Source of the DNA: Planctomycetaceae bacterium
Lineage (GTDB): Bacteria > Planctomycetota > Planctomycetia > Pirellulales > Pirellulaceae
Length of the DNA: 7,071 nt
Direction of reading: 5' to 3'
NCBI GenBank assembly: GCA_002705165.1
Contig: PAJC01000080.1
Coordinates: forward strand, 11,700-18,770
The position numbers were made by a program, and so were the translations under genes. A model generated the notes under the pieces. The model made no database searches. It saw only the letters and a program-made list of their open reading frames with translations, and was not told the origin of the DNA. Positions 1 through 6,504 of the stretch are shown in pieces. Position 1 is the stretch's first letter, and the number at the start of each line of letters is the position of its first letter.

Positions 1-2
1 TC

Positions 3-821
3 TTTGGCTCCGCTGGAATTGCATTAGCTCCTTTAGTTTTTGCACTGCTTCAAACCAAGGGAATGCAATGGCAAGATTTCTTTTGGGTGCTGGGCGTCAT
101 CGGTATCTTCAGTGCTATCATCGTTTTCGCTTTACGAAGGCATCTGGTGATCAACCAACGGTCAAAATCATCCGAGGCTAAGCATACGGCCAATCTTTCT
201 CCATCGACCTCTGAGCCCGATCGTGATTGGCGTTCATTCATCGTGTTGATAATACTTGCCGCTATTCAGGGTATGGTTTACTCCGGAGTGATCACATTTT
301 TCAAAGACGAATCATTTCTCGACACACCATTATTCACAAAACTATTCGACGTCTCCCCAGAGGTTCAATCACAACGCTCTTTTCTAATGGCTGGCGTGAT
401 GTTTTTTGGATGCGTCGGCCAATTCATCGCCGGTAAAATAGGAAACCCACAACGCCTGGAAAAGCAACTCACTGTGATCACATTTATGAACGCCCCATTT
501 CTAGTCGGCATGGCGATCTTCACTGCTGAATGGGCTTTGGCGTCAGCGGCAATCTTCACGCTCGTCCATTTCATGTTTCAGCCGATTTATAATAGTCTCG
601 TTGCGAAATACACGCCTCGAGAACACCGAAGCGTCTGCTATGGGCTAAATTTCGTCATGGGCTTCGGTGTTGGAAGTTTGGGGGCAGTGCTCGCTGGCTG
701 GATCAAAGATGCAACAACATTGAACACCAATCATGTCTTCGCCGGACTGTCGCTCACGGCATCATTGTTTGGAGTTATATTAATCATTCTCAATCGTAAA
801 ACCACGCCACAAGCGGAATAA
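3..821 (+). CDS. MFS transporter, C-terminal part (5' end outside window)
   Basis: This is an inner-membrane major facilitator superfamily transporter, truncated by the left edge. The frame is open from base 3, and the 20 codons before the first ATG (position 63) already encode a hydrophobic helix, so that ATG is internal. The visible 272 residues hold about eight hydrophobic segments, roughly at residues 5-17, 27-44, 78-100, 127-147, 155-173, 177-195, 210-233 and 246-264. A hydrophilic, charged loop at about 45-77 fits the central cytoplasmic loop between TM6 and TM7 of a 12-helix MFS protein, so TM5-TM12 are probably present. A Gly/Lys-containing stretch after the fourth visible helix (GQFIAGKIGN, residues 139-148) resembles the motif-A repeat of the second half. 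The substrate cannot be read from the sequence. The stop lies 5 bases before the downstream dehydrogenase, suggesting co-transcription and perhaps import of a substrate that enzyme acts on (inference). Confidence 0.87.
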   Translation, partial: FGSAGIALAPLVFALLQTKGMQWQDFFWVLGVIGIFSAIIVFALRRHLVINQRSKSSEAKHTANLSPSTSEPDRDWRSFIVLIILAAIQGMVYSGVITFFKDESFLDTPLFTKLFDVSPEVQSQRSFLMAGVMFFGCVGQFIAGKIGNPQRLEKQLTVITFMNAPFLVGMAIFTAEWALASAAIFTLVHFMFQPIYNSLVAKYTPREHRSVCYGLNFVMGFGVGSLGAVLAGWIKDATTLNTNHVFAGLSLTASLFGVILIILNRKTTPQAE

Positions 822-826
822 ACAAA

Positions 827-1708
827 ATGTCAGAAACCTCACCGGATGTTATTGGTGTGATCGGTGTCGGATTATTAGGTAGTGCGCTATGCTACCGCCT
901 GCGTAAAGCTGGCCATCAGGTGGTTGGTTATGATATCCGGACCGCCCAGTTGGAATCCTTGCTTCACCTCGGAGGTCGGGCCGCAAGTTCTATAAGCGAT
1001 GTGGCGAATACTGCCAAAGTGATCATCCTGTCATTGCCCGACTCTACGATTTCTAAAAGAGTATGTAGCGAGCTAGCTAATAGTGCTGGCTCGCAAACCA
1101 CGGTAATTGATACCACAACTGGTACTCCGCAAGATGCCATCGAAAATGCTGAATTGCTCAGACAGCACGACATTCTATTTATGGATGCCACCGTTGCCGG
1201 AGCTAGCACTCAGGTTCAGGAGGGTGCTGGGGTCTTTATGGTTGGTGGTGATCCCCAAGTATTCAAACAACATTCCCCCCTACTAAATGACATCTCCAAC
1301 GTTATATTTCACGTCGGTTCCATTGGATCAGGTTGCCGACTTAAACTTGTCGTCAATTTGGCTTTGGGGCTAAACCGAGCGGTACTGGCAGAAAGTCTTG
1401 CATTGGCCGCTGCCGCGGGTATTCCGATGAACACAACTTTGGAAGTTTTGAAAGCAACCCCCGCTTATTCTGCTGCCATGGATGTCAAAGGAAAAAAGAT
1501 GATCGATGAGGACTTTAGCCCTCAGGCCCGGTTAATACAGCATCGTAAGGACGTTGGGCTAATTCGTCAGCTAGCCGCAGAACATCAACAGAATCTGCCA
1601 CTGTCCAACTTACACGCTAAATTACTAGATGCCGCCATCGAAGCGGGGTATGGGGATCTTGATAACAGCGCAATCTATAAGGTCATCCAGGATAATCTCT
1701 CGTCATAA
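827..1708 (+). CDS. NAD(P)-dependent beta-hydroxyacid dehydrogenase (3-hydroxyisobutyrate dehydrogenase family)
   Basis: This is a soluble oxidoreductase that interconverts a beta-hydroxyacid and the matching semialdehyde or keto acid with NAD(P). Its 293 residues match the family's usual 290-300. The N-terminal Rossmann fold carries GVGLLG (residues 13-18) and an acidic D36 at the end of beta-2, which tends to favour NAD over NADP. The substrate-binding signature appears as DATVAGASTQVQEGAGVFMVGG-like sequence at 120-141, where the family normally has DAPVSGG; the first part is altered. The catalytic lysine is K173 with its partner N177 (KLVVN), and the C-terminal helical domain has the KD pair at 241-242. 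The ATG at 827 is chosen because the Rossmann strand starts a few residues later, and it lies 5 bases after the MFS stop. No strong ribosome binding site is visible. The exact substrate (3-hydroxyisobutyrate, tartronate semialdehyde, succinic semialdehyde or another) is unknown. Confidence 0.9.
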   Translation: MSETSPDVIGVIGVGLLGSALCYRLRKAGHQVVGYDIRTAQLESLLHLGGRAASSISDVANTAKVIILSLPDSTISKRVCSELANSAGSQTTVIDTTTGTPQDAIENAELLRQHDILFMDATVAGASTQVQEGAGVFMVGGDPQVFKQHSPLLNDISNVIFHVGSIGSGCRLKLVVNLALGLNRAVLAESLALAAAAGIPMNTTLEVLKATPAYSAAMDVKGKKMIDEDFSPQARLIQHRKDVGLIRQLAAEHQQNLPLSNLHAKLLDAAIEAGYGDLDNSAIYKVIQDNLSS

Positions 1709-1792
1709 TTCCCCTCCGCCAGAATCGGTTTTCCACCTACAATGAAAAGAGAAGCCCGGAACAAACTAACTGCCACATTGTCGTAATTTCCT
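1709..1792. other. 84-base intergenic gap, possible operon boundary
   Basis: This is the only sizeable gap among the + strand genes and is the likeliest place for a new promoter driving the Hsp70-moeA-moeA unit. A TACAAT hexamer at 1738-1743 resembles a sigma-70 -10 box, but no matching -35 hexamer is visible at proper spacing. No convincing terminator hairpin follows the dehydrogenase stop. A 14-codon reading frame (ATG 1742 to TAA 1786) ends 6 bases before the Hsp70 start. It has no recognisable content, and its stop rules out an upstream extension of the Hsp70 gene from this frame. Confidence 0.3.
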
Positions 1793-3301
1793 ATGAGTCC
1801 ACGAGATATACCTGCCGTCGGAATCGACTTAGGGACAACCTATTCAGCTATTGCGATCCTTGACCACGAGGGGCGTCCAAAAACGCTGGTTAATTCCGAA
1901 GGTGATCGAACAACTCCTAGTGTCTTGTTGTTTAATGGAACCAACGTCATTGTCGGTGCGCAGGCAGAACTTGCGAAAAGCACTCAATTTGAAGCGATTG
2001 CGGAATATACCAAACGGGACCTTGGCAAGCGAAGCTATCATAAGCAAATAGCAGGATTTGAATATCCACCCGAGGCATTACTTGGCTTTATTCTGAATAA
2101 ATTGCGTAAAGACGCAATCCAACATATTGGTGACTTCAACCAGGCTGTCATCACTGTCCCTGCCTATTTTGATGAGATCCGTCGTAAAGCGATACAAGAT
2201 GCCGGATATCTGGCCGGTATCGAGGTTTTGGATATCATCAATGAACCAACGGCTGCTGCGATTGCCTACGGCTACCAACACGATCACTCTGCTTCCGGTG
2301 GGCAAACGATTTTAGTCTATGACTTAGGCGGGGGAACGTTTGACGTCACGATCGTAAATATTGGAACTAAAGAATATCGAGCTTTGGCTACGGATGGCGA
2401 TGTCAAGCTCGGTGGTGTCGATTGGGATGAGCGGCTGGTTAACTATCTAGCTGAACAATTCGTCTCTAACTACAGCCTTGACCCGAGAGATGACAAGAAT
2501 TCTCTCGGAGAATTGTGGCAACATGCCCGTAGGACAAAACATGCTCTCTCTGACGCAGAAGAATGCAACGTTGAAGTCACCTTTCAAATGCAAACGTTGT
2601 CTATGACAATCACGAGAGCCCAATTCGAATCACTGACTGCAGATCTATTAGAAAGAACTCGCTTCACCGCCAGCCAAACGGTCAAAGCGGCGAACTTAAC
2701 CTGGAGCGATATTGATCATGTGCTGTTGGTGGGAGGCTCCACTCGGATGCCGGCAGTCGGGAGCATGCTTCGGGAAGAAAGTGGGGCTGAGCCTGACTGC
2801 AGTGTGTCGCCAGATGAATCTGTTGCTCACGGAGCCGCATTGCACGCTGGTCGATTATTGGATCAAGAACAGGGAAGGACCTCTGCTTTCTCGGTGCAAA
2901 ACGTGAGCTCGCATACGCTTGGTGTGATTGGAGTGAACCCCGAGACTAAGAGGCCACGGACTGCCAGAATCGTTCCACGAAATACTGCTTTGCCAATTAC
3001 TGCCAAACGTGAATTTAGAATTAGACCCGGTCAGGAAACCATCAAAATCGACATCGTGGAAGGTGAAAGCCGCTCACCAGATGCATGCCAACTTATTGGT
3101 TCCTGCATGATCCGTGGCATCCCAGCCAATCTGCCGGAGAACTCTGCCGTTGAAGTATTCTTTAAATATCGTGAAGATGGTCGGCTTAAAGTCAAAGTTC
3201 GTGTTAAAGGTACGGACATTGTTTTAGAAAATGACTTCCTGCGAGAAAACACAATGTCGCAGGAACAACTCGACGTTTGGCGAAACTATATTACCGGTTA
3301 A
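1793..3301 (+). CDS. Hsp70-family (DnaK-like) protein lacking the helical lid
   Basis: This is a cytoplasmic ATP-dependent chaperone of the Hsp70 family. The ATPase domain fills residues 8 to about 357. It has the phosphate-1 signature IDLGTTYS (11-18), a lysine equivalent to the DnaK catalytic Lys (K74 in YTKRDLGKR), the connect-1 region TVPAYFDEIRRKA (121-133) followed by NEPTAAAIAYG (150-160), phosphate-2 DLGGGTFD (177-184), and the adenosine motif LLVGGSTRMP (311-320). A beta substrate-binding domain follows from about 372 to 485. The protein then stops at 502, about 130 residues short of DnaK (around 640), so the alpha-helical lid is absent. The interdomain linker is poorly conserved: FSVQNV at 366-371 replaces the usual hydrophobic VLLLDV. 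The ATG at 1793 is fixed by an in-frame stop at 1784-1786; no Shine-Dalgarno is seen. No DnaJ or GrpE gene is nearby. The gene abuts or overlaps moeA, so a role in assembling a cofactor enzyme is possible but inferred. It is not the housekeeping dnaK. Confidence 0.92.
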   Translation: MSPRDIPAVGIDLGTTYSAIAILDHEGRPKTLVNSEGDRTTPSVLLFNGTNVIVGAQAELAKSTQFEAIAEYTKRDLGKRSYHKQIAGFEYPPEALLGFILNKLRKDAIQHIGDFNQAVITVPAYFDEIRRKAIQDAGYLAGIEVLDIINEPTAAAIAYGYQHDHSASGGQTILVYDLGGGTFDVTIVNIGTKEYRALATDGDVKLGGVDWDERLVNYLAEQFVSNYSLDPRDDKNSLGELWQHARRTKHALSDAEECNVEVTFQMQTLSMTITRAQFESLTADLLERTRFTASQTVKAANLTWSDIDHVLLVGGSTRMPAVGSMLREESGAEPDCSVSPDESVAHGAALHAGRLLDQEQGRTSAFSVQNVSSHTLGVIGVNPETKRPRTARIVPRNTALPITAKREFRIRPGQETIKIDIVEGESRSPDACQLIGSCMIRGIPANLPENSAVEVFFKYREDGRLKVKVRVKGTDIVLENDFLRENTMSQEQLDVWRNYITG

Positions 3302-3318
3302 ACTCAGCACGACATTCC

Positions 3319-4563
3319 ATGCCTCAAGATCCCACCTATCGCCCAACCGACGTCCGCATGAAAGGCTTTGCGCGCCGATGGACTGTTCAGGACTGCCTCG
3401 CTTGGATTGATCAGCAAACACCTGCATCTGTCACGGAAACTGTTGCATTGGCTGATGCAAATGCCCGTGTCTTGGGATCTGATATCACGAGTAATGTAAG
3501 CGTGCCACACTTTGCGAGAGCGATGATGGATGGCTTTGCCGTTTTTGCTAGTGATACAAGCGGGGCGACTACCTATAACTCGCAATCACTTAAAGTGATC
3601 GGACAATCGTTACCTGGCAATCCGTTCGATGGAGAAATCTCTCACGGGCATTGCATTAGAATCATGACCGGAGCACCAATGCCCAGCGACGCGGACGCTG
3701 TATTACCCGTGGAGCACACCGTGATTCATGATGACACCATTGTGATTCAGGGGGAAGTTGCTCCAGGGAAGCATGTCGGTCTTCCAGGCGAAGATATACG
3801 GTCCGGAACCACCGTGCTACAACAGGGCCGACAACTTCGTCCACAGGATCTGGGCGTTTTAAGTTCGATCGGCGTGAGTGAAGTCAAGGTTGTCAAACGG
3901 CCACGGATACGACTCATTATTACCGGAAACGAATTACTGCCACCAGGTTCGACTCCTAACGACTTTAACATCACCGATGCGAACAGTCCCATGCTATCCG
4001 CGTTAATCGCACGGGATGGCGGCAAAGTGATACATCCTGGTATTATCCCTGACAATCCTAGCAGTATTCTGGAGGCTTTTAAGGCGGATGCGGAAATCAT
4101 CTTGGTTTCTGGTGGCTCGAGTGTAGGGCAGGAAGATCACGCCCCACGTTTGCTTGCGGAACATGGCTCTCTGGATATTCATGGTGTCGCTATGCGTCCC
4201 AGCAGCCCCAGCGGAATGGGGACATTTGACAACAAACTGGTTTTTCTCTTACCGGGTAATCCGGTCTCCTGCCTTTGTGCCTACGACTTCTTTGCTGCCC
4301 GCGCCGTACGAAAACTAGCTGGACGGCCTGCGCAATGGCCGCATAGAGTCCTCACGCTCCCGCTAGCCAGGAAACTCGTATCAACGGTGGGGCGAACAGA
4401 CTATGCTCGTGTTAGCATCCAGGATGGCATGGTTGAACCTATCGCCATTAGTGGCGCGAGTGTTTTGAGTAGCACAACCCGGGCAGACGGTTTTGTCATT
4501 ATTGCGGAAGATCTCGAGGGATTCCCCCGTGGCGCGGAAGTAACGGTATACTTGTACGAATAA
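3319..4563 (+). CDS. moeA: Molybdopterin molybdotransferase MoeA, divergent paralog
   Basis: MoeA inserts molybdate (or tungstate) into adenylylated molybdopterin, the last step of basic Mo-cofactor synthesis, in the cytoplasm. From this ATG the protein is 414 residues, close to E. coli MoeA (about 411). Family motifs in order are MMDGFAV with D71, TGAPMPSDADAVLPVEH (117-133), PGEDIRSG (156-163), TGNEL (202-206), SGGSSVGQEDH (264-274) and LPGNPVS (311-317), then a C-terminal beta domain with GRTDYARV (358-365). Several normally fixed residues differ: TGDEL is TGNEL, PxGAD is PSDAD, and the KPGKP loop is RPSSP (293-297). Three starts are possible: TTG 3277 (25-base overlap with the Hsp70 gene), ATG 3319 and ATG 3358. 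The ATG at 3319, 17 bases after the Hsp70 stop, is preferred because it retains the arginine-rich DVRMKGFARR segment; none has a good ribosome binding site. It is followed within 2 bases by a second moeA. The enzyme class is clear; metal and partner preferences are not. Confidence 0.88.
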   Translation: MPQDPTYRPTDVRMKGFARRWTVQDCLAWIDQQTPASVTETVALADANARVLGSDITSNVSVPHFARAMMDGFAVFASDTSGATTYNSQSLKVIGQSLPGNPFDGEISHGHCIRIMTGAPMPSDADAVLPVEHTVIHDDTIVIQGEVAPGKHVGLPGEDIRSGTTVLQQGRQLRPQDLGVLSSIGVSEVKVVKRPRIRLIITGNELLPPGSTPNDFNITDANSPMLSALIARDGGKVIHPGIIPDNPSSILEAFKADAEIILVSGGSSVGQEDHAPRLLAEHGSLDIHGVAMRPSSPSGMGTFDNKLVFLLPGNPVSCLCAYDFFAARAVRKLAGRPAQWPHRVLTLPLARKLVSTVGRTDYARVSIQDGMVEPIAISGASVLSSTTRADGFVIIAEDLEGFPRGAEVTVYLYE

Positions 4564-4565
4564 TT

Positions 4566-6497
4566 ATGGCCGAGCAACGACAATTCCTGGAAGTCATCAA
4601 CCGCGATGAAGCGGAAGAACGATTTCATCTTGCGCTTGATCTACAACCGCTTGGGATTGAGTTGATTCCTTTAGAGCAGGCGTTAGGACGTATTCTTGCA
4701 CACGACGTTCACTCGGCACACAATATCCCCTCGTTCGACCGTTCAAACTATGATGGCTATGCCGTGAAGGCGATCAACACGCACGGAGCCACCGAAGAAA
4801 CACCTTGCTCACTGGTACTGCTTGATGAAACAATCGCCACCGCTGTGGTGCCTCAAACCGAAGTAACTTCTGGTTGCGCGATGAGTGTCGCCACCGGCGG
4901 TATGCTCCCTCGGGGAGCGGATGCGATTGTAATGATCGAACATACCGACGTTGTCGATGGAGCTCTGGTTGTTCGCAAGACTGTCAATGCGGGATTCGGT
5001 ATTTCATTTGCCGGATCCGATATCACAGCAGGCGAGATCGTCTTACGACAAGGAGATCTCTTAACTAGTCGTGAAACCGGCGTTTTGGCAGCGATTGGTG
5101 AATCACAGGTTCTTGTTTACCTAAAACCAAAAGTCGGAATTGTCTCTACCGGTGATGAGATTATCCCACCCGGAGAGCTCATGCAGCCAGCGATGGTATT
5201 CGATTCCAATGCCAGAATTCTGTCAGACGCGGTAACAGAACTTGGTGGCTCCCCTGTCATACTCGGAATCGTTCAGGATGATGAACAGCAATTACAGGAT
5301 TTGTTGAGTCAGGCCATCAGGGATTGTGATGTCATTCTACTTTCCGGTGGAACTAGTAAGGGCGAGGGAGATATCTCCTACAAAGTCGTCGAAAAACTCA
5401 ACGATCCGGGCATCGTCGCTCATGGCGTAGCGCTCAAGCCAGGCAAGCCGATTTGTCTAGCCGTAACGCAACAAAAACCGGTAGTCATCCTACCCGGCTT
5501 CCCAACCTCTGCTATTTTTACATTCCATGAATTCGTTGCTCCGGTCATTCGCCAATTAGCCGGAAATACCCCGGTCGATACAACCCAGCTCGATGCAAAA
5601 ATGGCGGTTCGAGTACGTTCAGAAATCGGACGCACTGAATACTTACTGGTGGGGTTAGTTCAACGCCCGGATGATAACTCGTTAGTTGCGTATCCCATGG
5701 GCAAAGGCAGTGGCAGTGTAACTACCTTCAGCCATGCCGACGGCTTCATTACCATTGACCGTCACCATGAGATACTGGATGAAGATAGTCCTGTCAGCGT
5801 TACGCTTTTAGGAAAAGAACTGGTCATCGCCGATCTGGTGGTAATTGGAAGCCACTGCGTCGGGCTGGATCTGATCCTCTCGACTCTACAACAGTCCGGC
5901 ACTCACAGCAAACTGATGACCGTTGGTTCCACGGGCGGAGTGGAAGCTGCGCGGCGAGGCGAATGTGATATTGCCGGTGTTCACTTGTTGAATGTTGCTG
6001 GTACATCCTATAACGAACATCTACTTGACGATTCGCTGGAACTGATCAAAGGCTACAAACGAACGCAAGGCATTATCTTCCGGCAGGGAGATTCCCGTTT
6101 TAAGGGGAAGACCGTCGAAGAGATTATTCAGTTAGTCATGATGGACCCGTCTATACATATGGTCAATCGTAATCGTGGTAGCGGAACTAGAATACTGATC
6201 GATCAGTTATTCTGCCAGCCCGGGACGAAACCAACCGGATACTCGATGCAATCCAAGAGCCATCACGCAGTTGCCGCAAGTATTGAACACGGGTCTGCAG
6301 ACTGGGGCGTGGCCATTAAGGGCGTCCTCAGTCCAGCGCTGGATTTTATCCCCCTTGCTGACGAAGAGTTTGACTTTATCATCCCGACCAAACGTCGTGA
6401 TAAAACAGCTGTCACTCAGTTTCTAAATATATTAAGTAATGCGGCGATCCGCCAGAAACTAATTGAGCTTGGCTTTGAACTGCATGAACGTGAATGA
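4566..6497 (+). CDS. MoeA fused to a PBP-like (molybdate/tungstate-binding-type) domain
   Basis: This is a two-domain molybdenum cofactor protein of 643 residues. Residues 1 to about 418 form a canonical MoeA with intact motifs: FDRSNYDGYAVKA (57-69, with D63), GGMLPRGADAIVMIEH (111-126), STGDEI (194-199), DSN (213-215), LSGGTSKGEGD (259-269), KPGKP (291-295), LPGFPTSA (309-316) and GRTEYLLV (355-362). Residues about 420-640 match the PBP-like domain found in MoeA fusions and some Mo regulators: IGSH (427-430), GSTGG (454-458), RRGECDIAGVHL (462-473), VNRNRGSGTR (533-542), a HHAVAASIEHGSADWG-type helix (566-581) and LADEEFDFIIP (597-607). No signal peptide is present, so this ligand-binding fold sits in the cytoplasm and may sense or hand over the oxyanion (inference). 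The ATG lies 2 bases after the upstream moeA stop, so the two are surely co-transcribed. The 3' end faces fhcC across 7 bases. This copy keeps the residues that its neighbour lost and is the likelier standard insertase. Confidence 0.92.
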   Translation: MAEQRQFLEVINRDEAEERFHLALDLQPLGIELIPLEQALGRILAHDVHSAHNIPSFDRSNYDGYAVKAINTHGATEETPCSLVLLDETIATAVVPQTEVTSGCAMSVATGGMLPRGADAIVMIEHTDVVDGALVVRKTVNAGFGISFAGSDITAGEIVLRQGDLLTSRETGVLAAIGESQVLVYLKPKVGIVSTGDEIIPPGELMQPAMVFDSNARILSDAVTELGGSPVILGIVQDDEQQLQDLLSQAIRDCDVILLSGGTSKGEGDISYKVVEKLNDPGIVAHGVALKPGKPICLAVTQQKPVVILPGFPTSAIFTFHEFVAPVIRQLAGNTPVDTTQLDAKMAVRVRSEIGRTEYLLVGLVQRPDDNSLVAYPMGKGSGSVTTFSHADGFITIDRHHEILDEDSPVSVTLLGKELVIADLVVIGSHCVGLDLILSTLQQSGTHSKLMTVGSTGGVEAARRGECDIAGVHLLNVAGTSYNEHLLDDSLELIKGYKRTQGIIFRQGDSRFKGKTVEEIIQLVMMDPSIHMVNRNRGSGTRILIDQLFCQPGTKPTGYSMQSKSHHAVAASIEHGSADWGVAIKGVLSPALDFIPLADEEFDFIIPTKRRDKTAVTQFLNILSNAAIRQKLIELGFELHERE

Positions 6498-6504
6498 AGA
6501 AGCT

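Noticed and set aside
63..821. MFS gene starting at the ATG at 63
   Set aside because: The same frame is open from base 3 and encodes a typical membrane helix before this ATG, so the gene is 5'-truncated by the window.
827..1708. Methylene-H4MPT dehydrogenase (MtdB/MtdC type) linked to the fhc genes
   Set aside because: The N-terminal GVGLLG Rossmann fold, K173/N177 pair and KD motif belong to the beta-hydroxyacid dehydrogenase family.
1738..1743. TACAAT as the -10 box of an Hsp70 operon promoter
   Set aside because: No -35-like hexamer lies 16-18 bases upstream, and a single hexamer is common by chance. It is mentioned only in the gap entry.
1729..1748. TTTTC...GAAAA inverted repeat as a terminator for the dehydrogenase
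   Set aside because: The stem is only five mostly A-T pairs around a 10-base loop, too weak to call.
1742..1786. 14-codon leader peptide before the Hsp70 gene
   Set aside because: It has no ribosome binding site, no run of regulatory codons and no attenuator hairpin.
3747..4100. 117-codon antisense reading frame inside the first moeA, and other antisense frames of 60-93 codons
   Set aside because: They lie wholly or mostly opposite strongly supported genes, show no recognisable motif and have low-complexity or Ser/Arg-rich composition typical of shadow frames.
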